From Sulfuritalea sp. (GTDB taxonomy: Bacteria > Pseudomonadota > Gammaproteobacteria > Burkholderiales > Rhodocyclaceae), in contig JADJFK010000001.1 of the NCBI GenBank assembly GCA_016708585.1, positions 1 through 64,000 of the forward strand: a stretch of 64,000 bases of DNA, written 5' to 3'. Positions 26,058 to 34,857 of this stretch are shown here, piece by piece (position 1 is the stretch's first letter; the number at the start of each line of letters is the position of its first letter). The notes under the pieces were generated by a model. The model was given only the letters and a program-made list of their open reading frames with translations, ran no database searches and had not been told where the DNA came from. The position numbers and the translations under genes were made by a program.

Positions 26058-26447
26058 ATGCGTCGATCCGCCCGTTTCCGTCCGTTGCGCCATTCGCCCG
26101 CCTGGCTGCTCGCCATCGGGCTGTTTGCCATGGCGCTGCAGGCCATGGGCGGCAGCGGGTTGATGCTGCGCCATGCCGGCGGCGGCCTGCAGATGGAAAT
26201 CTGCACCGGCAAGGGCGTCGTCAAGCTCGCGCCGGCGTCGCAGTCGGGCAAGTCGTCGCTGCCGGACGCCGGGCATCAGGAATGCTGCACGCTGTGCGCC
26301 GCCAGCGCGCCGCTGCTGCTGGCCGACGCCGCGATCGGCGTGCCGCCGGCGCCGACTTTCCGCAGCGACCTTGCCGTCCCTTCGTCACCCCGCCCCGCCG
26401 CCAGCGCATGGCTGGCGCACCCGCCACGCGGACCCCCCGCAGCCTGA
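26058..26447 (+). CDS. DUF2946 family protein
   Basis: This 129-residue protein has an N-terminal hydrophobic signal or anchor (WLLAIGLFAMALQAMG). It contains EICTGKG and the cysteine pairing HQECCTLCAA, which mark the DUF2946 family, often encoded beside TonB-dependent copper receptors. The histidine and cysteines could bind copper, but this is inferred. A dispersed repeat (26337-26362) encodes VPPAPTF at the start of its C-terminal tail. No ribosome site is visible, so translation may be leaderless. Confidence 0.75.
   Translation: MRRSARFRPLRHSPAWLLAIGLFAMALQAMGGSGLMLRHAGGGLQMEICTGKGVVKLAPASQSGKSSLPDAGHQECCTLCAASAPLLLADAAIGVPPAPTFRSDLAVPSSPRPAASAWLAHPPRGPPAA
26337..26362 (-). repeat. Dispersed repeat copy R9 (inside the DUF2946 gene)
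   Basis: This copy is antisense to the gene, which reads it as VPPAPTF. Confidence 0.75.
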
Positions 26448-26532
26448 CCCTCCGCCTTTCGCCGCGTCCGCGGCGGACCAAGTCGCGCCCGCGCCAAGCC
26501 GGGCGCCTCGACGACGAACGAGGAGCAGGAAC

Positions 26533-27132
26533 ATGCAGACAACCCTGGCAACACCGGCGGCGGCGAACAGGCTGCCGACAATGCAATTGCGCAAAATCCC
26601 CATCGGCGGGCACATCTATGCCGCCGGCAGCGAAGGCATCGCCTGGCGCGTCAGGCGCGGCGCGGTGCGTCTCGACCGCGTCACCCCCGAGGGCAGCCAT
26701 TACGCCGGCCTGGCCTTGCGCGGCGACGTGATCGGTGCCGAAACCCTGCTGTACGGCATATACAGTTTCGCCGCCAGCGCGATCGGCGACTGCGAACTGG
26801 AACCCTGGCTCGCCGCCGACAAGGCGCTCTCCGGCGAGAGCCTGCTGCAGACGCTGGCGGCCGCCGAGCGCCGTGCCGCCGATGCGCTGGCCTTGCGCGC
26901 CGGCGAAGCCTTCGAACGCGTGCGCGGGTTGTGCCTGCTGCTGGCGCGCTATTGCGACGACGGCCGCCGGGAAATCACCATTCCCGGGCTGCGCGACATG
27001 GCGGCGATCACCAACCTCACCGAAGAGACGGTCTCGCGCGCCATGAGCCGCCTGCGCCGGCTCGGCATCCTGCAGCGCCAGGACCGCCGCCACGGCCTGA
27101 TGCTGGTCGCCGCCGAACCTGCCGCCGCCTAG
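26533..27132 (+). CDS. Crp/Fnr-family transcriptional regulator
   Basis: This 199-residue protein has a shortened N-terminal beta-barrel sensor and a C-terminal Crp-type helix-turn-helix (PGLRDMAAITNLTEETVSRAMSRLRRLGIL). It lacks the N-terminal cysteines of oxygen-sensing FNR, and Cys111 and Cys147 are not arranged as a cluster, so the ligand is unclear. The recognition helix ETVSRAMSRL is FNR-like, and FNR-type boxes occur in this island (26006 and 29542). It probably regulates the copper genes, directly or beside a housekeeping FNR. A strong AGGAGCAGGA ribosome site precedes the ATG. Confidence 0.85.
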   Translation: MQTTLATPAAANRLPTMQLRKIPIGGHIYAAGSEGIAWRVRRGAVRLDRVTPEGSHYAGLALRGDVIGAETLLYGIYSFAASAIGDCELEPWLAADKALSGESLLQTLAAAERRAADALALRAGEAFERVRGLCLLLARYCDDGRREITIPGLRDMAAITNLTEETVSRAMSRLRRLGILQRQDRRHGLMLVAAEPAAA

Positions 27133-27177
27133 CCACCCCTTACCGCATCGCCCCGCCACCCCACCCAAGGAGTTCAC

Positions 27178-27633
27178 ATGAAACGCATCACTCTCGCCGC
27201 ACTGATGTTCGCCGCCTTTCCCGTCATGGCCCAGGTCACCGTCAAGGATCCCTGGGTGCGCGCCACCGTCCCGGCGCAGAAGGCCACCGGCGCCTTCATG
27301 CAGATCACCTCGGCCCAGGACGCGCGCCTGGTCGAAGCCAAATCGCCGGTCGCCGGCGTGGTCGAGGTCCATGAAATGGTCATGGAAAAGGATGTCATGA
27401 AAATGCGCGCCATGAAGGGCCTAGACCTGCCCGCCGGCAAGACGGTCGAGCTCAAGCCCGGCGGCTACCACGTCATGCTGATGGACCTCAAGGAGCAGAT
27501 GAAGGAAGGCACCACCGTGCCGGTGACGCTGGTCGTCGAAAGCAAGGACAGGAAGCGCAGCACGGTCGAGGTCAAGGCGGCGGTCAAGCCGCTGACGACA
27601 CCCGCCAAGGCGGAGCCGGAACACAAGCATTGA
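27178..27633 (+). CDS. Periplasmic copper chaperone, PCu(A)C family
   Basis: This 151-residue exported protein (signal MKRITLAALMFAAFPVMA) binds Cu(I) and delivers it to cuproenzymes such as cytochrome oxidase. The family motif H-(M)-X10-M-X21-H-X-M is exact: H65, M76, H98, M100. The tail ends in a His-rich EPEHKH that may add a Cu(II) site. It lies between the regulator and the TonB system in the copper island. AAGGAG precedes the ATG. Confidence 0.93.
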   Translation: MKRITLAALMFAAFPVMAQVTVKDPWVRATVPAQKATGAFMQITSAQDARLVEAKSPVAGVVEVHEMVMEKDVMKMRAMKGLDLPAGKTVELKPGGYHVMLMDLKEQMKEGTTVPVTLVVESKDRKRSTVEVKAAVKPLTTPAKAEPEHKH

Positions 27634-27690
27634 TCGATCTGCAGGCCAATCTCCTGCGCGCCTTCCTGCGGCCCTGAGCAAGCGATCGGG

Positions 27691-28317
27691 ATGCTGTTTC
27701 GGCCGGCATGGGACAAACTTGCCGGCTTGCTGCTGGTGGTGGCCCTGCATGCGGCCGCCCTGTGGGGCCTGTGGCAGCACCGGCTGCTACCGGGTCCGCG
27801 GGAGGCGATGACCCTGTTCGTGAACTTCGTCGCACCACCGGCGCCGAAGGCGGAACAGCCGCCCACGCCGCCCCGCCCCAGGCCCCGCCCGGTGGCGACA
27901 CCCCAGCCACAGCAACTGGTCGCCGCCGCGCCCGTGCTGTCGCCTGCCGAATATGTCGCTGCGCCACCACCGCCCCCCGCCGTGATCGAGGCGCCACCGG
28001 CCCCGGTGCCGAAGCCGGTCGGACCGGTGACCCTGGATGCCGAACTGTCGGTGTCCTGCCCCGATCGTGCGGCGCCCGGCTATCCGCCGCTGTCGCGCCG
28101 GATGGGCGAGGCCGGTATCGCGGTAGTGCGTGTCGAGCTCGACGAACAGGGCCACGTCAGTTCGGCCCGCATCGCCACCGGCAGCGGTTTTGCGCGGCTT
28201 GATGACGCCGCGCTGGCCGCCGTGAAAGCCTGGCGCTGCAACCCGGCGCAACGCGACGGCCAGGCCGTGCGTGCCGTCGCCCTGCAACCCTTCAAATTCG
28301 TCCTGCAAGGAAACTGA
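27691..28317 (+). CDS. tonB: Energy transducer TonB
   Basis: This 208-residue inner-membrane protein has an N-terminal anchor (LAGLLLVVALHAAALWGLW) and a proline-rich periplasmic spacer (about residues 50-110). The C-terminal TonB fold is seen in YPPLSRRMGEAGIAVVRVEL and LDDAALAAVKAWRCNPA. It should pass proton-motive energy from ExbB/ExbD to the receptor encoded at 29665-31943. It is followed three bases later by exbB. Confidence 0.92.
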   Translation: MLFRPAWDKLAGLLLVVALHAAALWGLWQHRLLPGPREAMTLFVNFVAPPAPKAEQPPTPPRPRPRPVATPQPQQLVAAAPVLSPAEYVAAPPPPPAVIEAPPAPVPKPVGPVTLDAELSVSCPDRAAPGYPPLSRRMGEAGIAVVRVELDEQGHVSSARIATGSGFARLDDAALAAVKAWRCNPAQRDGQAVRAVALQPFKFVLQGN

Positions 28318-28320
28318 ACC

Positions 28321-29010
28321 ATGGACCAGGAACTCGGCTTCGCCCACTTTCTCACCCACACCGACGGCGTCGGCCGGCTGGTGCTCGCGGCATTGCTGCT
28401 GCTCTCGGTGGCGAGCTGGTATCTGATCGTGACACGGGCCCTTGCCAACATCCTGGCACAAAGGCGGGCCGCGAATTTTCTGGCCGGCTTCTGGGATGCG
28501 CCATCCCTGGAGGAAGTGAGCCGCGCGCTCGCCACGCAACCCGTCGACAACGCCTTTGCCGAACTGGCGCGGCAGGCGCTGCAGTCCGTCGGCGACAGCG
28601 AGGCGCAGAGTCCGCACAAACTCGCCGCGGCCGGCGGGCTCGGCGAGTTCCTGACCCGCGTGCTGAGGAACGGTATCGACCAGGAAGCGGCACGCGTCGA
28701 GCACGGCCTCACCGTGCTGGCCTCGGCCGGTTCGGCGGCGCCCTATGTCGGCCTGTTCGGCACGGTGTGGGGCATCTACCATGCGCTGGTGCAGATCGGC
28801 CTGTCCGGCCAGGGCACGCTGGACAAGGTCGCCGGCCCGGTCGGCGAGGCGCTGATCATGACCGCGCTGGGCCTGGCCGTGGCGATCCCCGCGGTGCTGG
28901 CCTACAACGCCTTCAACCGCCGCAACCGCATCTGGCTGGCGCGGCTGGATGCCTTCGCCCACGACCTCTACGTGCTGACCACGGTCGGCGCGCCGGCGCG
29001 GAGGAACTGA
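28321..29010 (+). CDS. exbB: ExbB (MotA/TolQ/ExbB proton channel)
   Basis: This 229-residue inner-membrane protein has three membrane segments. The conserved core is APYVGLFGTVWGIYHAL, followed by VGEALIMTALGLAVAIPAVLAYNAFNR. With ExbD it forms the proton-driven motor that energises TonB. It is one base from exbD and three from tonB, so this is a dedicated system for the copper receptor. Confidence 0.94.
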   Translation: MDQELGFAHFLTHTDGVGRLVLAALLLLSVASWYLIVTRALANILAQRRAANFLAGFWDAPSLEEVSRALATQPVDNAFAELARQALQSVGDSEAQSPHKLAAAGGLGEFLTRVLRNGIDQEAARVEHGLTVLASAGSAAPYVGLFGTVWGIYHALVQIGLSGQGTLDKVAGPVGEALIMTALGLAVAIPAVLAYNAFNRRNRIWLARLDAFAHDLYVLTTVGAPARRN

Positions 29011-29011
29011 G

Positions 29012-29434
29012 ATGGCGATCGGCAGTTTCAACGGGCGCAGCCACCAGACGCCGTTGGCCGACATGAACGTGGTGCCGCTGGTGGATGTGATGCTGGTGTT
29101 GCTGGTGATTTTCATCGTCACCGCGCCGCTATTGACGCATTCGGTCAGGATCGACCTGCCCAAGGCTTCGTCGAGCGCGAACATCACGAAGCCCGAGCAC
29201 ATCGAATTCGGCATTCGCGAGGACGGCGACCTGTTCTGGAACGGCGAGAAGCTGACGCTTGCCGACCTCGGGCCGCGCTTCGCGGCGGCGGCGCAACGGC
29301 AGCCGCAACCCGAACTGCATATCCGCGCCGACCGCAATGCGCGCTACGAGAGCGTGGCCCTGGTCATGAGTGTGGCGGCAAAAGCCGGCCTGACGCGGAT
29401 CGGGTTTGTCACCGATCCGGCGCCGGGATCATGA
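29012..29434 (+). CDS. exbD: ExbD biopolymer transport protein
   Basis: This 140-residue single-span protein has the TolR/ExbD signature PLVDVMLVLLVIFIVTAPLLT with its proton-carrying aspartate. The periplasmic part ends IGFVTDPAPGS. It is the last gene before the 230-bp gap that carries the FNR box and leads to the receptor gene. Confidence 0.94.
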   Translation: MAIGSFNGRSHQTPLADMNVVPLVDVMLVLLVIFIVTAPLLTHSVRIDLPKASSSANITKPEHIEFGIREDGDLFWNGEKLTLADLGPRFAAAAQRQPQPELHIRADRNARYESVALVMSVAAKAGLTRIGFVTDPAPGS

Positions 29435-29541
29435 TGCGCACCGCTTCGCTTCGCGCGTCGCGCATGACGGCGTCGGTCCACGAGAGCGACAGTCGCCGGG
29501 CCGCGGTGCGTGAGCCGGCAGCGCGCGATGAATGCGAGGTG

Positions 29542-29563
29542 GCGCTTGATGGATATCAAGCGC
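29542..29563. promoter_or_regulatory. Perfect FNR box upstream of the OprC-like gene
   Basis: TTGAT-GGAT-ATCAA matches the FNR consensus exactly, and the dyad extends by GCGC on each side to 9-bp arms. It is about 100 bp before the receptor ATG. Nothing else is recognised in the 29435-29664 gap. Confidence 0.75.
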
Positions 29564-30098
29564 TGAGGTAGATAGGCGGCCTGCTGCGGCATCATGTCGC
29601 ATCAGGCGTGGTGCGGGTCTCCATAGAATCGGGCGCTGTTCGTTTTCCCGTTCCGGAGATCCACATGTCCTGCAAACGCACCACCCTGGCGGCCGTCCTC
29701 GCCGCACTGCCTTTTTCCCTGCTTGCCGCCGAGCCGACCCTGACACCCGTGGTCGTCACGGCGAGCAAGGAGCAGGCACCACCCCTCGCGACGACCGTCG
29801 ATGCGGCCGGCGTGCAGGCCTTGCGCGCCGCAACCAGCGATACCGCCAGCCTGCTGCGCGATGTGCCCGGCGTCAGCCTTTACGGCGCCGGCGGCGTCTC
29901 CAGCCTGCCATCCATCCATGGCCTGGCCGACGACCGCCTGCGCATCAAGGTCGACGGCATGGACCTGATCGCCTCCTGCCCGAACCACATGAACCCGGCG
30001 CTGTCCTACCTCGATCCGAGCAATGTCGGTTCGCTCAGGGTGTATGCCGGCATCACGCCGGTCAGCGTCGGCGGCGACAGCATCGGCGGCACCATCGT

Positions 30099-30126
30099 CG
30101 CCGATACGCCGGCGCCGACTTTTGCG
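30099..30126 (-). repeat. Dispersed repeat copy R10 (inside the OprC-like gene)
   Basis: This copy is antisense to the gene, which reads it as TPAPTF in the plug domain. Confidence 0.65.
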
Positions 30127-30615
30127 GCGCCCGGCCAGGGCAGCCTGTTCAAGGGCGAGGCCGGTGCCTTCTACCGCAGCAACGGCAATGTGAAGGGCGC
30201 CAATCTTTCGGCCACTTACGCCACCGAGTCCTTCAGCATGACGTATTCGGGCGCCACCGCCGAATCCGACAACTACGACGCCGGCGGCGACTTCAAGAAC
30301 TACGGCTTTACCGGCCGCAGCGGCCATACGCTGCCACGTGACGAAGTCGGCTCGACTGCCTATGAAACCCGCAACCACACGCTGGGCTTCGCCTTCAAGG
30401 GCGGCAACCACCTTGTCGAAGCCAAGCTGGGCTACCAGGACCTGCCCTACCAGCTCTACCCGAACCAGCGCATGGACATGCTCGACAACGAGCAGAAGCG
30501 TCTGAACCTGCGCTACCTCGGCCAGTTCGACTGGGGCATGTTCGAAGCGCGCGCCTACCGCGAGGAGGTCGACCACTTCATGGACTTCGGCGACGACAAG
30601 CGTTACTGGTATGGA

Positions 30616-30625
30616 GGGGGGGGGG
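30616..30625 (+). repeat. Homopolymer G10 tract
   Basis: Ten consecutive G lie inside the receptor gene, about twelve codons after the HxM copper motif. They sit exactly where the reading frame breaks. Confidence 0.95.
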
Positions 30626-32005
30626 TGCGGGGCTCCCGCGGTGTCCGGCATGGGCAACCAGCTGCGCCGCGGGCATGCCGATGTACAGCGAAGGCAAGAC
30701 CACCGGCGCCTCGGTCAAGGCCAGCATCGACCTGAGCCCGCAAGACCTGCTGCGCATCGGCGGCGAGCTGCAGCAGTACCGCCTCGACGACTGGTGGACC
30801 GCCTCCGGTGGCGGCATGGGCCCCAACAGCTTCTGGAACGTCAAGGACGGCAAACGCGACCGCACGGCACTGTTCGGCGAATGGGAAAAGCGCTCCGGCG
30901 CGCACTGGCTGACGCTGCTCGGCCTGCGCTACGAGCGGGTGAGCACGGATGCCGACCCGGTGCATGGCTACAACCTCGCCACCTTTCCGACCAGCCCGGT
31001 GCCGGCAGGCTCCGGCAACCAGACGCGTGACGCCGCCAACCTCAACAATGCCGATCGCGACAGGACCGACAACAACTGGGACCTGACCGCGCTTGTGCGT
31101 TACACGGCGGACGCGACGCAGGACATCGAATTCGGCTTTGCCCGCAAGGTGCGCTCGCCCAACCTCTACGAGCGCTACACCTGGTCCACCTGGCAGATGG
31201 CGGCGCTGATGAACAACTTCGTCGGCGACGGCAACGGCTATGTCGGCAACATCGACCTCGATCCGGAAAAGGCGCACACGCTTTCCGCCACCTTCGACTG
31301 GCATGGGGCCGAGCGCGATTGGGAATTCAAGGCCACGCCCTACTACACCCGCGTCACCGACTACATCGATGCCGTGCAGTGGAATGGCACCACCAACGTG
31401 GCGCGCAACCCGCAACTGACAGACCGGTTTGCGGTGCTCAAGTACGTCAACCAGTCGGCGCGTCTCTACGGCCTCGACCTCTCCGGCAAGATGCCGCTGG
31501 GCAAGACCGGCATCGGCGAATTCGGCCTGAAGGGCGTGCTCAACTACACCAACGGCAGGAACCGCGATACCGGCGACGATCTCTACAACATCATGCCGCT
31601 CAATGCCCGGCTGGCGCTGACGCACCGGCAGGGCGGCTGGGACAACGCGGTCGAACTGGTGACCGTGAAGAGCAAAAACGATGGCTCGGATGCGCGCAAC
31701 GAAATCGAAACACCGGGCTACAGCCTGATCAATCTGCGTGGCAGCCATTCGTGGCAGCAGGTGCGTGTCGATTTCGGCATCGAGAACCTGTTCGACAAGC
31801 ACTATTACCTGCCGCTGGGGGGCGCCTACACCGGCCAGGGCACGACCATGACGAACCCTGCGCTGCCGAACTATCCGCAGTGGGGCACGGCGGTTCCCGG
31901 CATGGGCCGCTCTTTCTACGCGGGAGTCAATTACAAGTTCTGAGGCGCGTCGTCCGCATTGCCTGGACGCCGGCCTTGCGCCGGCGTTTTTCCTGGTGCG
32001 CCCGG

Positions 32006-32033
32006 GAAAGTCGGCGCCGGCGACACGGCGCCC
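32006..32033 (+). repeat. Dispersed repeat copy R11
   Basis: This intergenic copy with an exact core lies between the convergent receptor and yicC genes, at the right edge of the copper island. Confidence 0.8.
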
Positions 32034-32040
32034 GCGCGCT

Positions 32041-32916
32041 TTATTCGAGGTTCTGCACCTGCTCGCGCATCTGTTCGATCAACAGCTTGAGGTCCAGCGC
32101 GATGGCGGTGACTTCGGCCGAGACCGACTTGGAAGACAGGGTATTGGCTTCGCGGTTGAGTTCCTGCATCAGGAAATCCAGGCGCTTGCCGACCGCGCCG
32201 CCCTTTTTCAGGACCCGGTCGAGCTCGTCCATGTGGGTGACGAGGCGCGCGATTTCCTCGGCGACGTCGATCTTGGCGGCGAACACGCCGACTTCCTGGC
32301 GGATGCGGTCTTCGTCGAGGGTGGCCACGGCCTCGCGCAGCCTGGCCGCCAGGCGTTCGCGGTAGGCCGCCAGCGCCGCCGGCAAGAGCGGTTCGGCGGC
32401 GGCGATGCGCTCGCGCATGCGCGCCGCGCGGTCGCGCAGCACGTCGGCCAGCTTGGCGCCTTCGCGCTCCCGGCTGGCGACGAATTCGTCGAGCAGGCCG
32501 GCGAAGAGTTCCTGCGCGGCGGCCTGCAACTGCCCGGCGCCGATTGAATCGTCGCCCAGCACGCCGGGCCAGCGCAGTACTTCGGCCACCGACAGCGGGG
32601 CGGCCTGCGGCAGTGCGCCACGCACGGCGGCGTCGAGCCGGCCCAGTTCGGCCAGCAGCACGGCATCGGGCATTCGCTGGCGCGCCGCGGCGCCCTGTGC
32701 CGGCTGTGCCTGCAGGTAGCCGCGCATTTCGATCTTGCCGCGCGCGATGCGTTCGGCGATTTTTTCGCGCAGCGGCATTTCGAGGAAACGCAGGTCTTCG
32801 CCGAGGCGAAAGCCGATGTCGAGGTAGCGCGAGTTGACGCTCTTGAGTTCGAGGTTCAACACCGCGCTGCCCAGGTCGCGGCTGGCCGCGGCATAGCCGG
32901 TCATGCTGTGGATCAT
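32041..32916 (-). CDS. yicC: YicC-family endoribonuclease
   Basis: This 291-residue protein begins MIHSMTGYAAAS, contains LKSVNSRYLDIGFRL, and ends with the family's NREANTLSSKSVSAEVT and EQMREQVQNLE. YicC proteins have been linked to endoribonuclease activity and sRNA turnover; the catalytic details are not visible here. In many betaproteobacteria yicC directly precedes gmk. Here about 6 kb of copper genes separate them. The start at 32916 matches the family N-terminus. Confidence 0.92.
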   Translation of the reverse strand: MIHSMTGYAAASRDLGSAVLNLELKSVNSRYLDIGFRLGEDLRFLEMPLREKIAERIARGKIEMRGYLQAQPAQGAAARQRMPDAVLLAELGRLDAAVRGALPQAAPLSVAEVLRWPGVLGDDSIGAGQLQAAAQELFAGLLDEFVASREREGAKLADVLRDRAARMRERIAAAEPLLPAALAAYRERLAARLREAVATLDEDRIRQEVGVFAAKIDVAEEIARLVTHMDELDRVLKKGGAVGKRLDFLMQELNREANTLSSKSVSAEVTAIALDLKLLIEQMREQVQNLE

Positions 32917-33034
32917 GATTTTGCGGAGCCTCCGTTCCTGTCGCCGACGCGCCGCATCCGAAACGAGTGGTTTACAGCGGGCGGACGAACAAGGAAAATT
33001 GGGCAAGTATATAACCCGTTCCGACATCCCCTCC

Positions 33035-33967
33035 GTGTTTGCGCAGAACAACCAGCCGCTTCCAGCAGGCTATGAACTTGAAGGCTACCGCTTCGAGCGG
33101 CAGCTTTCGGTGGGCGGCTTTTCGATCGTCTATCTGGCGCACGATGCCGCCGGCACGCCGGTCGCGATCAAGGAATACATGCCCAATGCGGTGGTCCTGC
33201 GCGGCGAGGGGCAGATCACCCCCGTCATTCCCCCCGAGTTCCAGGCGGATTTCAACCACGGCCTGAAACTGTTCTTCGAGGAGGGGCGCGCGCTGACCGG
33301 GCTCGACCATCCGAACGTGGTGCGCGTGCTGAATTTCTTCCGCGCCAACGAAACGGTCTACCTGGTCATGCGCTTCGAAACCGGGCAGACCCTGCGCGAC
33401 CACATCCGCGGCCATCGCGGCAGGCTGGCCGAGCCCTTCATGCGCAAGATGTTCACCGGCGCACTCGACGGCCTCGGCGAGGTCCATGGCCGCGGCCTGC
33501 TGCATCTGGACATCAAGCCGGCCAATATCTGGCTGCGCACCGACGGCAGCCCGGTGCTGCTGGATTTCGGCGCCGCGCGCTATGCCGTCGATATCGGCCC
33601 GCCCGAGCCGCGGGCGATGTATACGCCGGGCTATGCCGCGCCCGAGCAGTATCACGGCAGGTTCACGCTGGGGCCGTGGACCGACATCTACGCCGTCGGC
33701 GCCTGCATGTACGCGGCCCTGGCCGGCAGCGCGCCGCAGGCGGCCGACGAGCGCATGGCCGACGACCAGCTGTTGCCGGCCCGGCAGCGCTGGGGCTCGC
33801 AGTATTCGCCGCGCCTGCTGGCGACCATCGACGAATGCCTGCGCATCGAGCCGACGCGGCGGCCGCAGCACGCCCGGGCCCTGCAGGCCTCGCTCAACAC
33901 CGACACGCCCGGCGACCAGCCGCCCGGCTCATGGCTTTCGCGCCTCGGCCTGCCCGGCTTCAAATGA
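33035..33967 (+). CDS. Serine/threonine protein kinase
   Basis: This kinase of about 310 residues has a glycine-rich loop (LSVGGFSIVY), ATP lysine in VAIKEYMP, catalytic loop HLDIKPANIW, DFG in LDFGAAR, and substrate loop YTPGYAAPEQY. No membrane segment or sensor domain follows the kinase fold, so it is probably cytoplasmic. It overlaps the PP2C gene by ATGA, giving an antagonistic kinase-phosphatase pair. The start is uncertain: GTG at 33035 is proposed because it precedes the conserved region, while an in-frame ATG at 32903 would overlap yicC. The targets are unknown. Confidence 0.87.
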   Translation: MFAQNNQPLPAGYELEGYRFERQLSVGGFSIVYLAHDAAGTPVAIKEYMPNAVVLRGEGQITPVIPPEFQADFNHGLKLFFEEGRALTGLDHPNVVRVLNFFRANETVYLVMRFETGQTLRDHIRGHRGRLAEPFMRKMFTGALDGLGEVHGRGLLHLDIKPANIWLRTDGSPVLLDFGAARYAVDIGPPEPRAMYTPGYAAPEQYHGRFTLGPWTDIYAVGACMYAALAGSAPQAADERMADDQLLPARQRWGSQYSPRLLATIDECLRIEPTRRPQHARALQASLNTDTPGDQPPGSWLSRLGLPGFK

Positions 33968-34857
33968 ACTACGCCATCGCCCAGGAAACCCGCATCGGCG
34001 GGCGCGAAATCAATCAGGATCGCGTCGCCTGGCTGGCCACCGCGGATGCCGTGATGATGGTGGTGGCCGACGGCATGGGCGGCCACCTGCAGGGCGAAGT
34101 CGCGGCGCAGATCGCCGTCGACACGTTTTGCGAGCGTTTCAGCAGCGAAGCGAGGACACTGCTCCCCGACCCGGCGCGATTCCTTTCCGTGACACTCAAC
34201 CAGGTGCACCACGCCATCGTCCGCTATACCGCCGCACGCGGCATTCCGTCCCATGCCGCGCCGCGCACGACGTGCATCGCCTGCGTGGTGCAAAACGGCC
34301 AGGCCACCTGGGCGCATGCCGGCGATTCGCGGCTGTACCTGATCCACCGCGGCGGAGACGCGAGCGGCGGCGTGGTGCACACCCGCGACCACAGCGTGGT
34401 CCAGCGCATGGTCGACGACGGCATCATCGATCGCACGGATGCGGCCAGCCACCCCTTGCGCAACCGTGTTTTCAGTTGCCTGGGCGGCGACGAGCTGCCG
34501 CATGTCGAGGTATCGCCGGCAGTCGCGCTGGCGGATGGCGACCTGATCGCCCTGTGTACCGACGGCGCCTGGGCGCCCCTCGGCGAATCGCTGGTGAGCG
34601 AACTGCGGCGCGCGCCGCCGGGTGCCGGCGTACCGGCGGTGCTCGACGCCGCGCAAAATGCGGCCGGCCCGCGCGCGGACAATCTGACCCTGCTCGTCAT
34701 GCGCTGGGAAGCGCCCGATCCGGATTCCGCCACCCGCGACAAGCAGCGTGCCGTGCCGCCGGAGCGGGAACTCGCGGCGTTCAGCGACGAGGAACTCGAT
34801 CTCGCGGTCGCCGAGATCCGCCGCCACATTCCCTTTGATCCCGCCGGAGCATCCTGA
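33964..34857 (+). CDS. PP2C-family serine/threonine phosphatase
   Basis: This 297-residue phosphatase has the metal-binding motifs of PP2C: REINQDRV near the N-terminus, VVADGMGGH, AHAGDSRLYL, CTDGAW and, near the end, GPRADNLTLLV. It should reverse phosphorylation by the kinase encoded just upstream, with which it overlaps by four bases. Its stop overlaps the rph start by one base. This kinase - phosphatase - rph order is common in betaproteobacteria. Confidence 0.93.
   Translation: MNYAIAQETRIGGREINQDRVAWLATADAVMMVVADGMGGHLQGEVAAQIAVDTFCERFSSEARTLLPDPARFLSVTLNQVHHAIVRYTAARGIPSHAAPRTTCIACVVQNGQATWAHAGDSRLYLIHRGGDASGGVVHTRDHSVVQRMVDDGIIDRTDAASHPLRNRVFSCLGGDELPHVEVSPAVALADGDLIALCTDGAWAPLGESLVSELRRAPPGAGVPAVLDAAQNAAGPRADNLTLLVMRWEAPDPDSATRDKQRAVPPERELAAFSDEELDLAVAEIRRHIPFDPAGAS

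Larger units (their letters stand above)
29665..31943 (+). pseudogene. OprC-like TonB-dependent copper receptor, frame-shifted at a G10 tract
   Basis: This outer-membrane receptor has a signal peptide, a plug with LRDVPGVSLYGAGGVSSLPS, and a barrel ending in an aromatic residue (GVNYKF). The copper site of OprC, CxxxM-HxM, is present as CPNHM (C105, M109) and HFM (H304, M306). That and the neighbouring PCu(A)C and TonB genes identify copper as the substrate. The frame breaks at a run of ten G (30616-30625). The upstream frame stops at 30735, whereas the rest of the barrel is open in another frame from 30675 to 31943. Eight or eleven G would restore one frame of about 760 codons. It may be phase-variable, decayed or a sequencing error. 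Repeat copy R10 lies in the plug. Confidence 0.88.
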
